This document shows, piece after piece, positions 51,501 to 63,500 of a stretch of DNA of 64,000 nucleotides (position 1 is the stretch's first letter; each line of letters starts with the position of its first letter). The stretch comes from Aplidium turbinatum (taxonomy: Eukaryota > Chordata > Ascidiacea > Aplousobranchia > Polyclinidae), in the NCBI GenBank assembly GCA_918807975.1, contig OU964931.1, positions 15,944,251 through 16,008,250 on the forward strand, given 5' to 3'. Below the pieces are notes generated by a model that saw only the letters and a list, made by a program, of their open reading frames with translations, made no database searches and had not been told where the DNA came from. Made by a program: the position numbers and the translations under genes.

Positions 51501-54500
51501 TTTTGATCAAAATCTTTTCACAGACTTTTAAGCAGCAAGGTGGCACGGTGATCAAACTGGGCGACGCCGTCATTCCCTACCACGATGACTTTAAACTCTA
51601 CATCACCACAAAGCTACCCAACCCGCATTATACTCCGGAGGTTTCCGTTAAAGTTACCGTGGTTAACTTTACTTTGGCACCTAGGTCCATATGTGTAGAA
51701 ATATGTTTTGACTTTTAGTCAATTTTTCATGTGAATTTCGTGAGATTTTATTGCGAAGACATTGACATACGCTATACAAGCATATTCTTAACTTTGATTT
51801 GTAAATATGCATCTGCGGTAAAAAACTTTTTTGTGTAGCATATTTACAGTTTTGCAGAAACAGTGTAAAAAGTCGATTTTTTTACAAATTAGGCTATGCC
51901 GTCTGCGAGAATTTACTTGCCTCAAATTTTCGGTGGCCGGTCGATTGGTCGAAAGACATTTGGTCGACAGTCAATTGGTCGACAGACATTTGGTCGACAG
52001 GACGTTTGGTCGACAGACAATTGGTCGACAGACATTTGGTCGACAGGACATTTGGTCGACAAGACATTTGGTCGACAAGACATTTGGTCGACAGACATTT
52101 GGTCGACAAGACATTTGGTCGACAGACATTTGGTCGACAAGACATTTGGTCGACAAGACATTTGGTCGACAGGACATTTGGGTTAGAGTTAGGGTTAGGT
52201 TAGGGTTAAGGTTAGGGTTAGGGTTAGGATTAGGTTAGGGTTAGTTAACCCTAAAATGAATCGTTCTTTCGACCAAATGTCTTGTCGACCAAATGTCTTG
52301 TCGACCAAATGTCCTGTCGACCAAATGTCTGTCGACCAAACGTCCTGTCGACCAAATGTCTGTCGACCAAATGTCCTGTCGACCAAATGTCTGTCGACCA
52401 AATGTCCTGTCGACCAAATGTCTTGTCGACCAATTGTCTGTCGACCAAACGTCCTGTCGACCAAATGTCTGTCGACCAAATGACTGTCGACCAAATGTCT
52501 TTCGACCAATTGACCGGGTACCAAATTTTCAGTGCTATTTCTACTGAAACAAAATATTTCGGAAGATTGGTGTTTCAAACAATCCTACCAAATAATTTGA
52601 AACGAATCAGACAGTTTCGATATTAGCCTATTTTGGTTCGCAAACGGTTTTTTATCTTTGTTTTTAGTGGACTACAAGACCAGCTCCTTGGTCGGGCGGT
52701 GGCGGAAGAGAGACCGGATTTGGAAGATGCGAAAAATCAATTGATTATCACCAACGCTAAGATGAGGCAGGAACTGAAAGACATCGAAGATCAAATTCTA
52801 TCTCGGCTGAGCACGAGTGAAGGAAATCCGGTCGATAATGTTGAACTCATCGAGGTCTTGGAACAGTCGAAATTGAAAGCTCAGGAAATCAAGGTAACTG
52901 TAGCTGCCATTAAGAGAGATGAATTAAGATAATGCGTAACAATACTATTTCAATTATTAATAGCTAAGGGTAGTTATTTTGTCCACTAAATTAACTCAGA
53001 GGGCAATCATAGTCTGCTTTCCGCTTCTCAAGTATCTTCAGAAGTCTTGTTCCAGACTTCAGACTCTTCAGTTTATCACTCTGAAACAGTGGCGTAGACC
53101 CGCTGAACTAAATGTCCCCCGTCCGGTTAACTCAGTGTTTAAGTGCTCAACTCAAGATTGCGCGGCACTGGTTCGGCTTTCGGAGTGTGTGCTTGAGCAA
53201 CGCATTTCAGGACTGCTCTATTCAGTGGTACCGAGTGGATAGAATAATTTCCCGGCAACAAAACTTCAACCACCATCGTAAAATTTCACTCGGTCAATCT
53301 CGATAACCGGCCCTACGTTAAAAGCCTCCAAGTATGCGAAACTACCAGGAATAACCTATCAAGGCTTTGTCAGTCCGAGGACAAAGATTCAAAACCAACC
53401 AGATGTTAAGTAGCCATTGTGTTACTTGGTCATCCATGCTACGTAGACCACGAGTCCAGCTTGGAACATCTCAGATTTTGCAGTTACCGACTTTGCGGAC
53501 GAGTGGTTATTGCATTCGGTTCCAGTGTTGGTAGGCCTGAGTTCGATTCCAGGTTGAACCATGCCGAAAGATGACAAAAACGTTAGCGATTACGTTCTTT
53601 TTTACATAACGCAATGTGGATAAGTCGGGTAACAATGTGGTGACGTCATGAATATGTTGCAAAATTTGAATTGAGCCCTGTCGCTAAAAGACCTCGACAA
53701 TTGTAGAACGACACATAGGCCTACCATTGTTATTATTAGATTATACAGTTGACGAGATGATCTAAAAATAATAATCTGTAGTAATGTGATGACATAAGTC
53801 TATTATTTCCATTTTGTTAAATTAGTGGTTGACCTTGTCACCCAATCGATACGAAAACAAAATCTTTTTTTTCATGCCACAAACGTCTTCTCGCAGTCCA
53901 AGGTGGTGATAGCCGAGCAGACGGAGAAGGACATTGACGTCACGAGATCGCAATACATTCCCGTAGCTGTGAGGACCCAGATACTTTTCTTCTGCGTCTC
54001 AGACCTAGCCAACATCGACCCCATGTACCAATATTCTCTGGAGTGGTTTGTTGGTATTTTCCTCAACAGCATCGCCAATGCGGAACGCGCAGGTGTTTGA
54101 CTTTTGCTGCTTTTGATTAACTTTTTATTCAAATACTCTGTCCAGTATTTGGACTGTTTAAAGACAAGATCTGTAATTTTAGAAATGCTGTAACACACTG
54201 CCTTGTATAAGGCCTCGTTTAAAGCTTTCTCTTCAGCGAGAAAATACAAAATTAATCAATGAAGACGTCTTTTTGTTTTGTCAGTTAATTTTTCAACGTG
54301 AAGTCGAATATATTTGATTAATATATTCTGAAGTTCACCAAAGCATGTTAAACATGTTAAAATGAATCCATAGTTGTCATACGACGTTGAAATGATGCAA
54401 AAACGATAACTTTTGCTGGCTGGGCAAACATAACCATTGTAATGATTTTCTTCAACCATTAGATACGATCAATAAACGGATCGACAACATCAATGACTAC

Positions 54501-57500
54501 AACACCTTCAGCTTGTACTCCAATGTCTGCAGATCGCTCTTTGAACGCCACAAGCTCATGTTCGCTTTCCTACTTTGCGTGAGTGATGAAAAACTGACAT
54601 TTGTTAAGCACCATAAACCAGAAATAGAGTTTTTGACTCTATTTGGAAAGGCTTACCTATTTCATTTTTTGATGCTGATGCGAATTCGCTCTACGGCAAA
54701 CTTTTGGGCTTGATCGTTCGCTATAATTTGTCTTTCCTAACTAATGAGAAATATGATGGCCCCAATTAAAATGATACTTTTTCAAACGTAAATCTGTAAA
54801 CTCCAGTTCATAGGGTTGCCATTTTATTCGCTCCCATTGTTAGCAGACTCGCATGATCGAATGGTTTCTTCTTCATCAGTTTCATATCAGCTACATCCTC
54901 CCTCCATAACTTGTTCTCATAGGTTTCCTCATCCGTGACAAACACAACATCAAATCTATTTTTTTAACTCATCTCTATTACGTCATCTTTAACATTTCAG
55001 GTCCGCATCCAGATGCACGAGGGAAAGATCGACCCAGATGAGTGGAGGTGGCTAATCGCCGGAGGAACTGTTGTATCGCATCGTCTCCCTAATCCTTCAC
55101 CGTCGTGGATTTCAGAGAGATCTTGGGGAGACGTACTGATGCTTTCGACTTTGGTTGGTTGGCATGAACAGAAACATAAACAAAATTATCAAAAGCCAGT
55201 TAATAAATTGACCAATAGTGTCCAGGAAAAATTCTGTTCCTCAGGTTTGCAGCATCGCCGTTCATATCAGGTAGAATCTAAACAATAACCGACTCCGATA
55301 GTTTGAGATTTTCAATCTGTAGTCATCGTTCATAGTAAAGTGCCAGGAGTGTACAACTGTACAAAGCAGAAATGCGTGCACTTCTGCACATTATGTTCAT
55401 GGTAGTAGATAGCCTATTAGGTTACTTACGCACGGTATAACTGATCGAATGCGTGAAACAAAATTTATTCCATCTTGTCGTTTGATGTTTTTTTATTCTT
55501 TTAGTTCCCACAGTTTGCTAAATAAACAGACAATAAATTTCGATGCACAAACGCGATTTCTGTTATAACCAATTAGACCCAGAAAGCCGAAATTAGCCGC
55601 TGCAGTTTTCGTTTTTCACAAATTGTGAACCATTCTTCAATACAAACTTTATTGCGCTCGGTTTTAAAGAAATTATCTAAGAATAAACTTTTCTATTTCA
55701 GCCCAAGTTTTTGGAATTTGTCCCTGAGTTTGAATCTCATCTTGAAGGATTCAAGAACATGTTCGACTCAGCTGAGCCTCACCGGGAGCCTCTTCCAGGA
55801 TCCTGGGAAGATTATCTCGATGATTTTCAAAAGATCATTGTTCTTCGATGCTTAAGAGCAGACACGGTCAGTAGGCTACATTTATAATAACGTAGGCTAC
55901 CAAAAATAAAATACTATCCAAACATAACTGACAGTAGCCTAAGTCAAGAGGCTAATCCCCTCCTCTTACTAAATTTATGGAATCACTAAATGAAACAATT
56001 TACATTAGATAAATATATGTTAGAGAACAAGACATTGGCTACCTCTGAACACACCATATGAGCGGCACGGCTAAGTTTCTCTAAAGATAAAGGCTACTGT
56101 AGCTTCTTTACCTTTAATTCCTGAAAACTTTTCAGGTCACCAGTGCCATGCAGGATTATGTGGCACGTCACATGGGTCAGCACTTTATCGAGCCACAGTC
56201 GAGCGATCTATCGGTTGTCTTCAAGGAATCTTCCCCTGTAACTCCGCTTATTTTTGTCCTTTCCGCCGGAACCGATCCTGCGGCGGATTTGTACAAATTT
56301 GCAGAAGAGATGAGATTCTCAAAGAAGCTGTCCGCTATTTCACTCGGGCAAGGACAGGTGTGCCACATTGATGATACTATACGTCTTGTTAAACACCTTA
56401 ACACCTTAATATTAACACCTTAAACTTTAACGCTTTAATATTAACACCTTAAACCTTAACGCCTTAATATTAACACCTTAATTTCATTGCCTTTGTATGA
56501 TCGATTATGCGAGTCTTAATCTTTGGATGCTTTCTGGAAGCTCAAGCTTAGTAGTTTTGCACAGTTGTGGAAGATTTGAATCACTTAGCCTACTCTGGTT
56601 GGGTTACTGAGGTTGACGGCTCGCTGATCCCACTCGAACATTACCATGTAATGTTGGCGTCATTAACTGCTCCAGCTATTAGATGACACTTAGGCTAGTA
56701 ATAGCTGTTCCTGAAAGTGCTTTACTCAACTTTGCAAGCCATAAGTTATTTTTACTCTATGGTCATCGTTTTGGTAAAAATTAAATGATAATATAAATGA
56801 AGTATCGGTTAAAACCATTATGTTGTGGTTTAAACGCAAGTGTAAAATATTAAAAAGATGCTCAGTGAAATTTTTATTACACCTTAACAGATTTTATTTC
56901 ATTCTAGTGGAAAATATACTAAACAAGAATGGAGACATATGATTTTGTGATGTGTTTCAAATGTACAAAAACTTGTAGCTTATTAAGAATTCGAAGCTGT
57001 GTGTTGTGAAAGTTCTCAGTTCGGGATTGTTGACTCAAGAACAAAATTATTTATTTTGGTGTCCCACAGATAGTTTTCAAGCCATTCTTTTGAGATCAAG
57101 ATTGCAACCCAAAAATGTGTGATAGCGTTAATAAAAGTGCCAGAATAAATTTCTTTCTTTTTCTTAAATGTAAAGAAGCAAAAAAAAGGGATAAAACAAT
57201 TCAAGACATCTAAGATTGTTTGGGCTTAAGCCGAAAATGTACTAAGTATTATCGATACAAAGTGTTTATGTGTTAAAATCCTAAGTTTTTGTAGCCTATA
57301 TTAATTTTTTTTTGTATTTTGGGCTCAATAGGGCCCTCGTGCAGAAGCTTTAATACGCAGTGCAATGGAACGAGGGAAGTGGGTGTTCTTTCAAAACTGC
57401 CATCTCGCTCCGAGCTGGATGCCCAACCTTGAACGACTAATTGAATCCATTGATCCCGACAAGGTATTGTTGTTACATCATCAGGGGCAGCGAAGTTAAT

Positions 57501-60500
57501 CCCAAACATCATACGTCATGTCTTATTGTGCTTTATAAGCAGGCATAACGCAAGATGACAGCACTTCTTGCGCAATGAACGTCCTGCGCACGTATCCTTT
57601 GTAAAAACAGGATTTCCATTTTGACCATTATAAAAATAAGTCCCATACTTAGAGGAGTTTCGCGAGTCCTTGAACAACCAGGTTTGAACAAAAAGGTCTA
57701 TATTTTGACTAAAAGGTTGTTTGAGTTTTAGGTAACGTTCGCGTTTTGTCGCTTATACCTCTTTCTAAACCTCTGCTATGTTTGGCATATATTGTTTTTC
57801 GTTGTGATGGTCAAAAAAAAAATGACCTGGGCCGTTTGAGACAAGTTGCATAAACGATTTTTGTTTAAAAACAATAAGAGTGGAGTTTTGACAATCTTCA
57901 ACAACTATTCTTTCGGCAGTTGAAGATTTACCTTAAGTGGGCGGGAATGCAAGGAACCCACTTTTCAGGCATGTCTTTAAGTGTCTTGCCAAAGATTTCC
58001 TTGAGCGGTGTCGAACCGGCGCCCTTTTGAGTGCCGTATCAGGGCTCTCACCACTCGGTTATACTCCATACAGCCAACGTTGTCCGACTCATGGTAGTCA
58101 ACGTTAATTTTCTCTGAACAGAAGCAACTTTGCAGGTCCACCGGGATTTCAGACTATGGCTGACGTCCATGCCAAGCGACAAGTTCCCGGTATCGATTCT
58201 ACAGAACGGAAGCAAGATGACGATCGAACCTCCTCGCGGCATCAAAGCGAACTTACTGCGAGCCTATACAGCGCATAATGATGAATTTCTCAATTCCTGC
58301 TCTAAGGTAAGAAGGAAAGTTTTTAGTGACTTCCGAAATCATTTTACTTTAAGAAGAAAATAAACAAATGACAAATGCTTCTCGTAAAAACAAATGACTG
58401 CTTTTCTGCTCTCCTCAACTTTTGTTGAATAGATTTCAATCCAGGCATGCATCTTACCTATTTATGGACTCCAGCCAGTGGTGAGCTTTCAGTTTTTCAG
58501 AAAGATTGGCTTGCTTGATGTATGCCAAAACGAACATTCAACAGATAGAATCACAGCTAAAATTTTCAGAAAACAGAATTCAAGGCACTTCTCTTTTCTC
58601 TCTGTCTCTTCCACGGAGTTGCTATTGAGAGACGAAAGTTTGGCGCTCTGGGCTTCAACATACCATACGAGTTCACCAATGGAGACTTACGTATCTGCAT
58701 ATCGCAGCTTAAGATGTTTCTCAACGAATACGAAGACATGCCTTTCAAGGTAAGAAATAGTTCACCTGATGTGAAATCTTATTCCGCTTTTTTTTATTTA
58801 AAAGTTTCACTGCATGACCAATACTTCACATTGCGTTATGTTTTCTTTAGCTTCTGCGGTAGTTTATTCTTCTTTGTCATAACAGTGATGATTTAAGCAT
58901 GTTTTTCAACAAGCTTCATATTAGAATCAAGAATCGTGGATCATTTCTTCAAGGAAATTTGTAAAAAAGGGCTATGCACCTACGTGTTGGTTAAATATAA
59001 TTTGCTGTGACAATTCTGGAACATGCTTTCTTTCTTGCGAGAGATTTTTATGGTGGAAAAATCAAGATCAAAAATATCTGTAGAGCTATGATAGAACATT
59101 GTTATAAATTTATTCATTGGAGTAATTTTTAGGAAAACGTTGTTCATCATACGGTATTTTTGTCTGAAGAATTTCGACACAACTCGAATTCTTTGTAATT
59201 CATCCTATTAAAAACTTTCTTATCTTTAATATTGGTTGCATGCATAACTTTCACACAGAAGAGTGGTGCGGCGTAAGGAAGCTCTGAATTTTATGTTGCC
59301 ATCGAGTTTGTTGTTTGTGCAACATCATCTTGTGTCCTTTGGCACATATATTCCACAACTGGATAAAGAATCGTAGAGGTTGATGTGCTCATTGCATGAC
59401 TGTGCTACCAATGGGCCTGTAGTTATCTTCAAAATAAACTAGGTCAACCAATGGTAGCGTTTTGTTATCAAAACTCAAAGTGTTTGCATGATTTTTAATT
59501 TGCTAAGTTTTGACATGCTCAATTTTCACTTGCTTAATTTTAACTGGTAGCACGACAATTTAAAGCAGACAATTCAAAGCCGAAAATTCAAAGCCGTTTA
59601 TTCAAAGCTGATGATTCAAAGACGAAAATTCAAAGCGGTTGATTCAAAGACGACGATTCAAAGACGAAAATTCAAAGCCGTCAATTAAAAGCGGATAATT
59701 CAAAGCTGAGATTAACGACAAAAAACAAAACAGAGAAAAGCCGACAATTCAAACCTAAAATAGTTCATAAGAAAACAGTTTCAATTTAATTACATACCAA
59801 AAGCCGACAATTCTAACAGAAAATAGTTCGCAAGAAAACTACATGCCAAAGTCGTGAGCAATTCCACGCAGATACTGAGCCGTTGTTCGAGCATCATACT
59901 GTTGCACAATGCGAAGGATCCGTTCATTTAGTTGTTCATATTTCCTTTTTCGAGATGGAGGATTGTGGCCTGCCACAAGACGTTCCATTAGGACTTCGTT
60001 ATGTTTTTGCTCTTTCTTAGGAGCGTTGATGCAGCGAAAGATGGACGGACGAAAGCAACCGACAGTTGATTGAAAACCGATAGCCACCCTTCAATGCTAT
60101 TGTCGGTACGATGCTCTCCACGCAAAGTGCGCTGATAAACATTCCAAAGTTCATTTGGGAACACAGCAGGTCTTCGATGCCCGTGGCGAGTTGGTCGACC
60201 AATCCAAGTGTCCTCAAAGTAATCAGCTACAGGTTGAATTCGGTGATTAAATTCGGTGATTAAATTCTTCATCTATCACTAGGGCTTGTAATGCGTTCTC
60301 AACGTCTTGTTCTGGTACAAGTGCTGCCAGGCTCCGCGCACTCATTGCAAACTTTCCATCATCTTCTTTATAAGCTGCTACCAATCCAAATTGCTGTATT
60401 TTACGCCAAACACATTGCTATAAATGGAAAAAGCAGCCCGTCAGTGAAGTTGCGGGAAAATTGTCTTGAATGGCATTGATTGCAGCCTTCTCAAAGTCTG

Positions 60501-63500
60501 TCATCCAGGACATTGGATTTATTTGAGGTCGAAGGTTTTTTATAGCCTGCAAAAGTCGACAATAGGTTTGAGCAGCTTTGTTCGGAAGAAGAGCATAGAC
60601 AAGAGGTACAATTGTGCCTAATTCAATAGCATGGATGGTATATAGCTGTTGAAAGAGATGGCTTGGAGCTGTGCTAAACGTTCCATCAGAGAAATAGCTT
60701 TGACTCTGAGAGAGAAGTTCAAGGTTACGCTGGGTACTGAAGATGCATATGCGATCATTTCCAGGCCCAGAATCATAAAGCAGAAACACAGTACCATCAT
60801 CCAATTTCTTGAATTCTAATGGAATTACCAGTTCTTCAGCATTTGACGGCTCCACAGGAATATTTTGTACTTGCCTTCTGGCTCGCTGAATGCTGCGTTT
60901 CAAAACACGTTCCTCAGGAATTTGAGCTGCTGCATTTGGATGCAAATCTGCTGTTGCCGCCGTAATGATTTGCTGAGTTGTAGCGTAAGACGTTGCTGCT
61001 TGCAACTTAACCTGGGCACAAACGTCCAAAACCTGCTTACGCTGACCATTTGGAGCGTGGTTACGTTCTCCAACAAATTTCACTGCCTTTTCATTGCAGA
61101 CATGCATTCTTGCTTTGCACTTATTTTCCTTCCAATACTCTTCACACAACCAGAAGCTTAACCCCTCACCAAGCTTACTATCCCTGTCGTGATTATAGCA
61201 GTAGCCGCCATGGCATGCTTTATTCCTTCCTCTTTCCGTTTTCGTGAAAGAAACATCCATACTACTCCTTGTTCGACTTCTGACTAACTTCAGCATTGCA
61301 AAACGATGGACTTTTGAGTACAGTACGAACTCGCACTCTTATCACATCACAATAAGATTAATTAATTTCAATTATTGACTTTTCCAATCAAGCGGATTAA
61401 TTATCGTCAACTTTGAACTGCCGGCTTTCAATTGTCGGCTTTCAATTGACCGCTTGGAATTGTCGTCTTTGAATTATCGGCTTTCAATCGACCGCTTTGA
61501 ATTGTTATCTTTGAATTATCGGCTTTGAATTTACCACTTTGAATTATCGGCTTTGAATAGACGCATAACCATTTTAACTATCTTAGCTGTCGCTTGCTGA
61601 CCTTATTGTATGCAAAGTCATCGTTGTTTTCGCTTGTTCACTACGACACTTCTGAAAGGTAGTTGTTAAGTTATCTTCCCAATGACGAGTCGTCTCACTG
61701 CCGGAAGGAACAACCGCCTGCTCTTCTCAAAGAGTGCAATTATGTATCTCAAGATCTGTAAAACTTGGACCGCTGTTGTGGTGACAACAATAAACGTTTA
61801 CGTTTAAGTACAATATCAAAAGTGAGAAAAACTAACTGGTAAAGGTGATCAGGTACCATGACACTTCCTCAAATGGGCGATCAACCTAACACAGAAAGCA
61901 ATCATTAAGAAAATAAATCAATAGTTTTTTTTTCAAGTCTAAACTTTAAACCATTTGACCAGGTTAACACTCACAATAGTATTTCAAAATTTTTTTTAAT
62001 ATAAATTATGTTGTGGAACCGGTTTTCTTCCTATAGGATTCATCAGCACAACTGGATCGAAACGAAAAAATTACAGAAGATTACTATCAGCACAACTAGC
62101 CCAAAAAAAACGCAAATTTACATGTTAAATAAATAAATAAAAGTCTCTGAATGTCCAAAACCTTCATATTTCCAAAACCTTTGTATTAAAAAAAATTTTG
62201 AAATACTATTGTGAGTGTTAACCTGGTCAAATGGTTTAAGGTTTAGACTTGAAAAAAAACTATTGATTTATTTTCTCAAGTACAATATTGAGCGCTCTGT
62301 GTTTTCACTCATATTGAAAAACATGACTTCATTTAGTGCTTAACCTACACCGCTGGTCATATCAACTATGGCGGACGGGTGACGGACGATTGGGACAGAC
62401 GGTGCATGATGAACATACTGTCCGACTTCTACTGCCACGATGTTTTAGAAGTCGGCCACCAGTATTCGGCCAGTGGAATGTACAGGCAGATTGACACGAA
62501 CAGCGAAAATAAGGTAAGTTGTAGGCTATAGTCTGACGTTGTCACCCTATAAATTTTAGCTTATATTTCTATGGCATCTTATTTGCTGAATTCAAGCAGT
62601 AGGCTACATTTTTCATTTTGGTGACATCTATTTAATTCGTTTGATCCTTCAAGTGCTCTTTTCCGTTTGGATAGGTGTACGTTGAATACATCCGAAGTCT
62701 TCCGATCAATGATACTCCGGAAATCTTCGGAATGCACGACAACGCGAACATCACATTCGCACAGAACGAAAGCTTTGCCACTCTAAATGCGTTAATCCAT
62801 CTTCAACCTAAAACTTCTTCAGCTTCAGGAAGATCAAGCGAAGAGGTATAAAAGACTATTAGTTAGTAGATAACCTATCAAACTTTGGTTTTAGACAAGC
62901 GGTTACTATCTACAGTATCTTCAGTGAGGTTTTCTGTATAGTGCTAAACATGTAGGCTAACTATTGAAGTTGCACTGAATTTATTGCTTCATTTTTAAAT
63001 TGATAGCTCCATAATTTCCAGTCAATCGCCAATCAGGCTATTTTAGCCAGCCTCTCCTGCCACATCTGCAATATTTTCTTGTAAGATTGATTGCTTAATT
63101 TTCCAAGGCAAGATAGAAACAGATCGTTATACTTTCCAGTTTAAATCGTTTTTTTTGTAAGGAGGAGTTCTTTCTTAGGTGGTTGAAGAAGTGACCATGA
63201 CAATTCTGGCCGAAGTTTCTCATCCATTTAACCTTGAAGAAGTGATGAACAAATATCCGGTTTTATACGAAGAATCAATGAACACTGTACTTGTTCAAGA
63301 AGTCATTCGGTGAGTCAAAGAGAATATAACCACAGATGGTGATAGTATAAATATCTATTGCCTATAGTCTATGTTAGAAATATTCTGTTGTGTTGCATAG
63401 CTTCTTGGTCTTTCGTTGGCAGAATTTTGTTCATGAAAGCTTAGACTACAGATTTGAGAAAATTTAATAAACGTGTTTAGAATAACAGTATCATCTGAAA

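Larger units (their letters stand above)
58750..62336 (+). other. Intron with a MULE and a long-TIR MITE
   Basis: From 58750 to 59545 nothing is recognised. The MULE is at 59546-61570, then 61580-61900 is unassigned, and a MITE with 90-bp arms lies at 61908-62276, ending 60 nt before exon 57. Confidence 0.85.

Noticed and set aside
52178-52253. True telomere or chromosome end
   Set aside because: The TTAGGG tract is degenerate, short and flanked on both sides by exons of the same gene and by inverted repeat arms.
51960-52520. CRISPR-like appearance of the regular short repeats
   Set aside because: The units are contiguous with no unique spacers, lie in a eukaryotic intron and are mirrored as an inverted repeat.
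51831-52626. Long open frames on both strands through the GTCGAC array
   Set aside because: They exist only because the 15-bp unit has no stop in several frames. The peptides are repeats such as GRQTFGRQ, with no counterpart in known proteins.
13236-58070. tRNA genes suggested by A- and B-box pairs
   Set aside because: None forms a full cloverleaf with acceptor stem, and two families show shared bodies beyond the tRNA part, as in SINEs.
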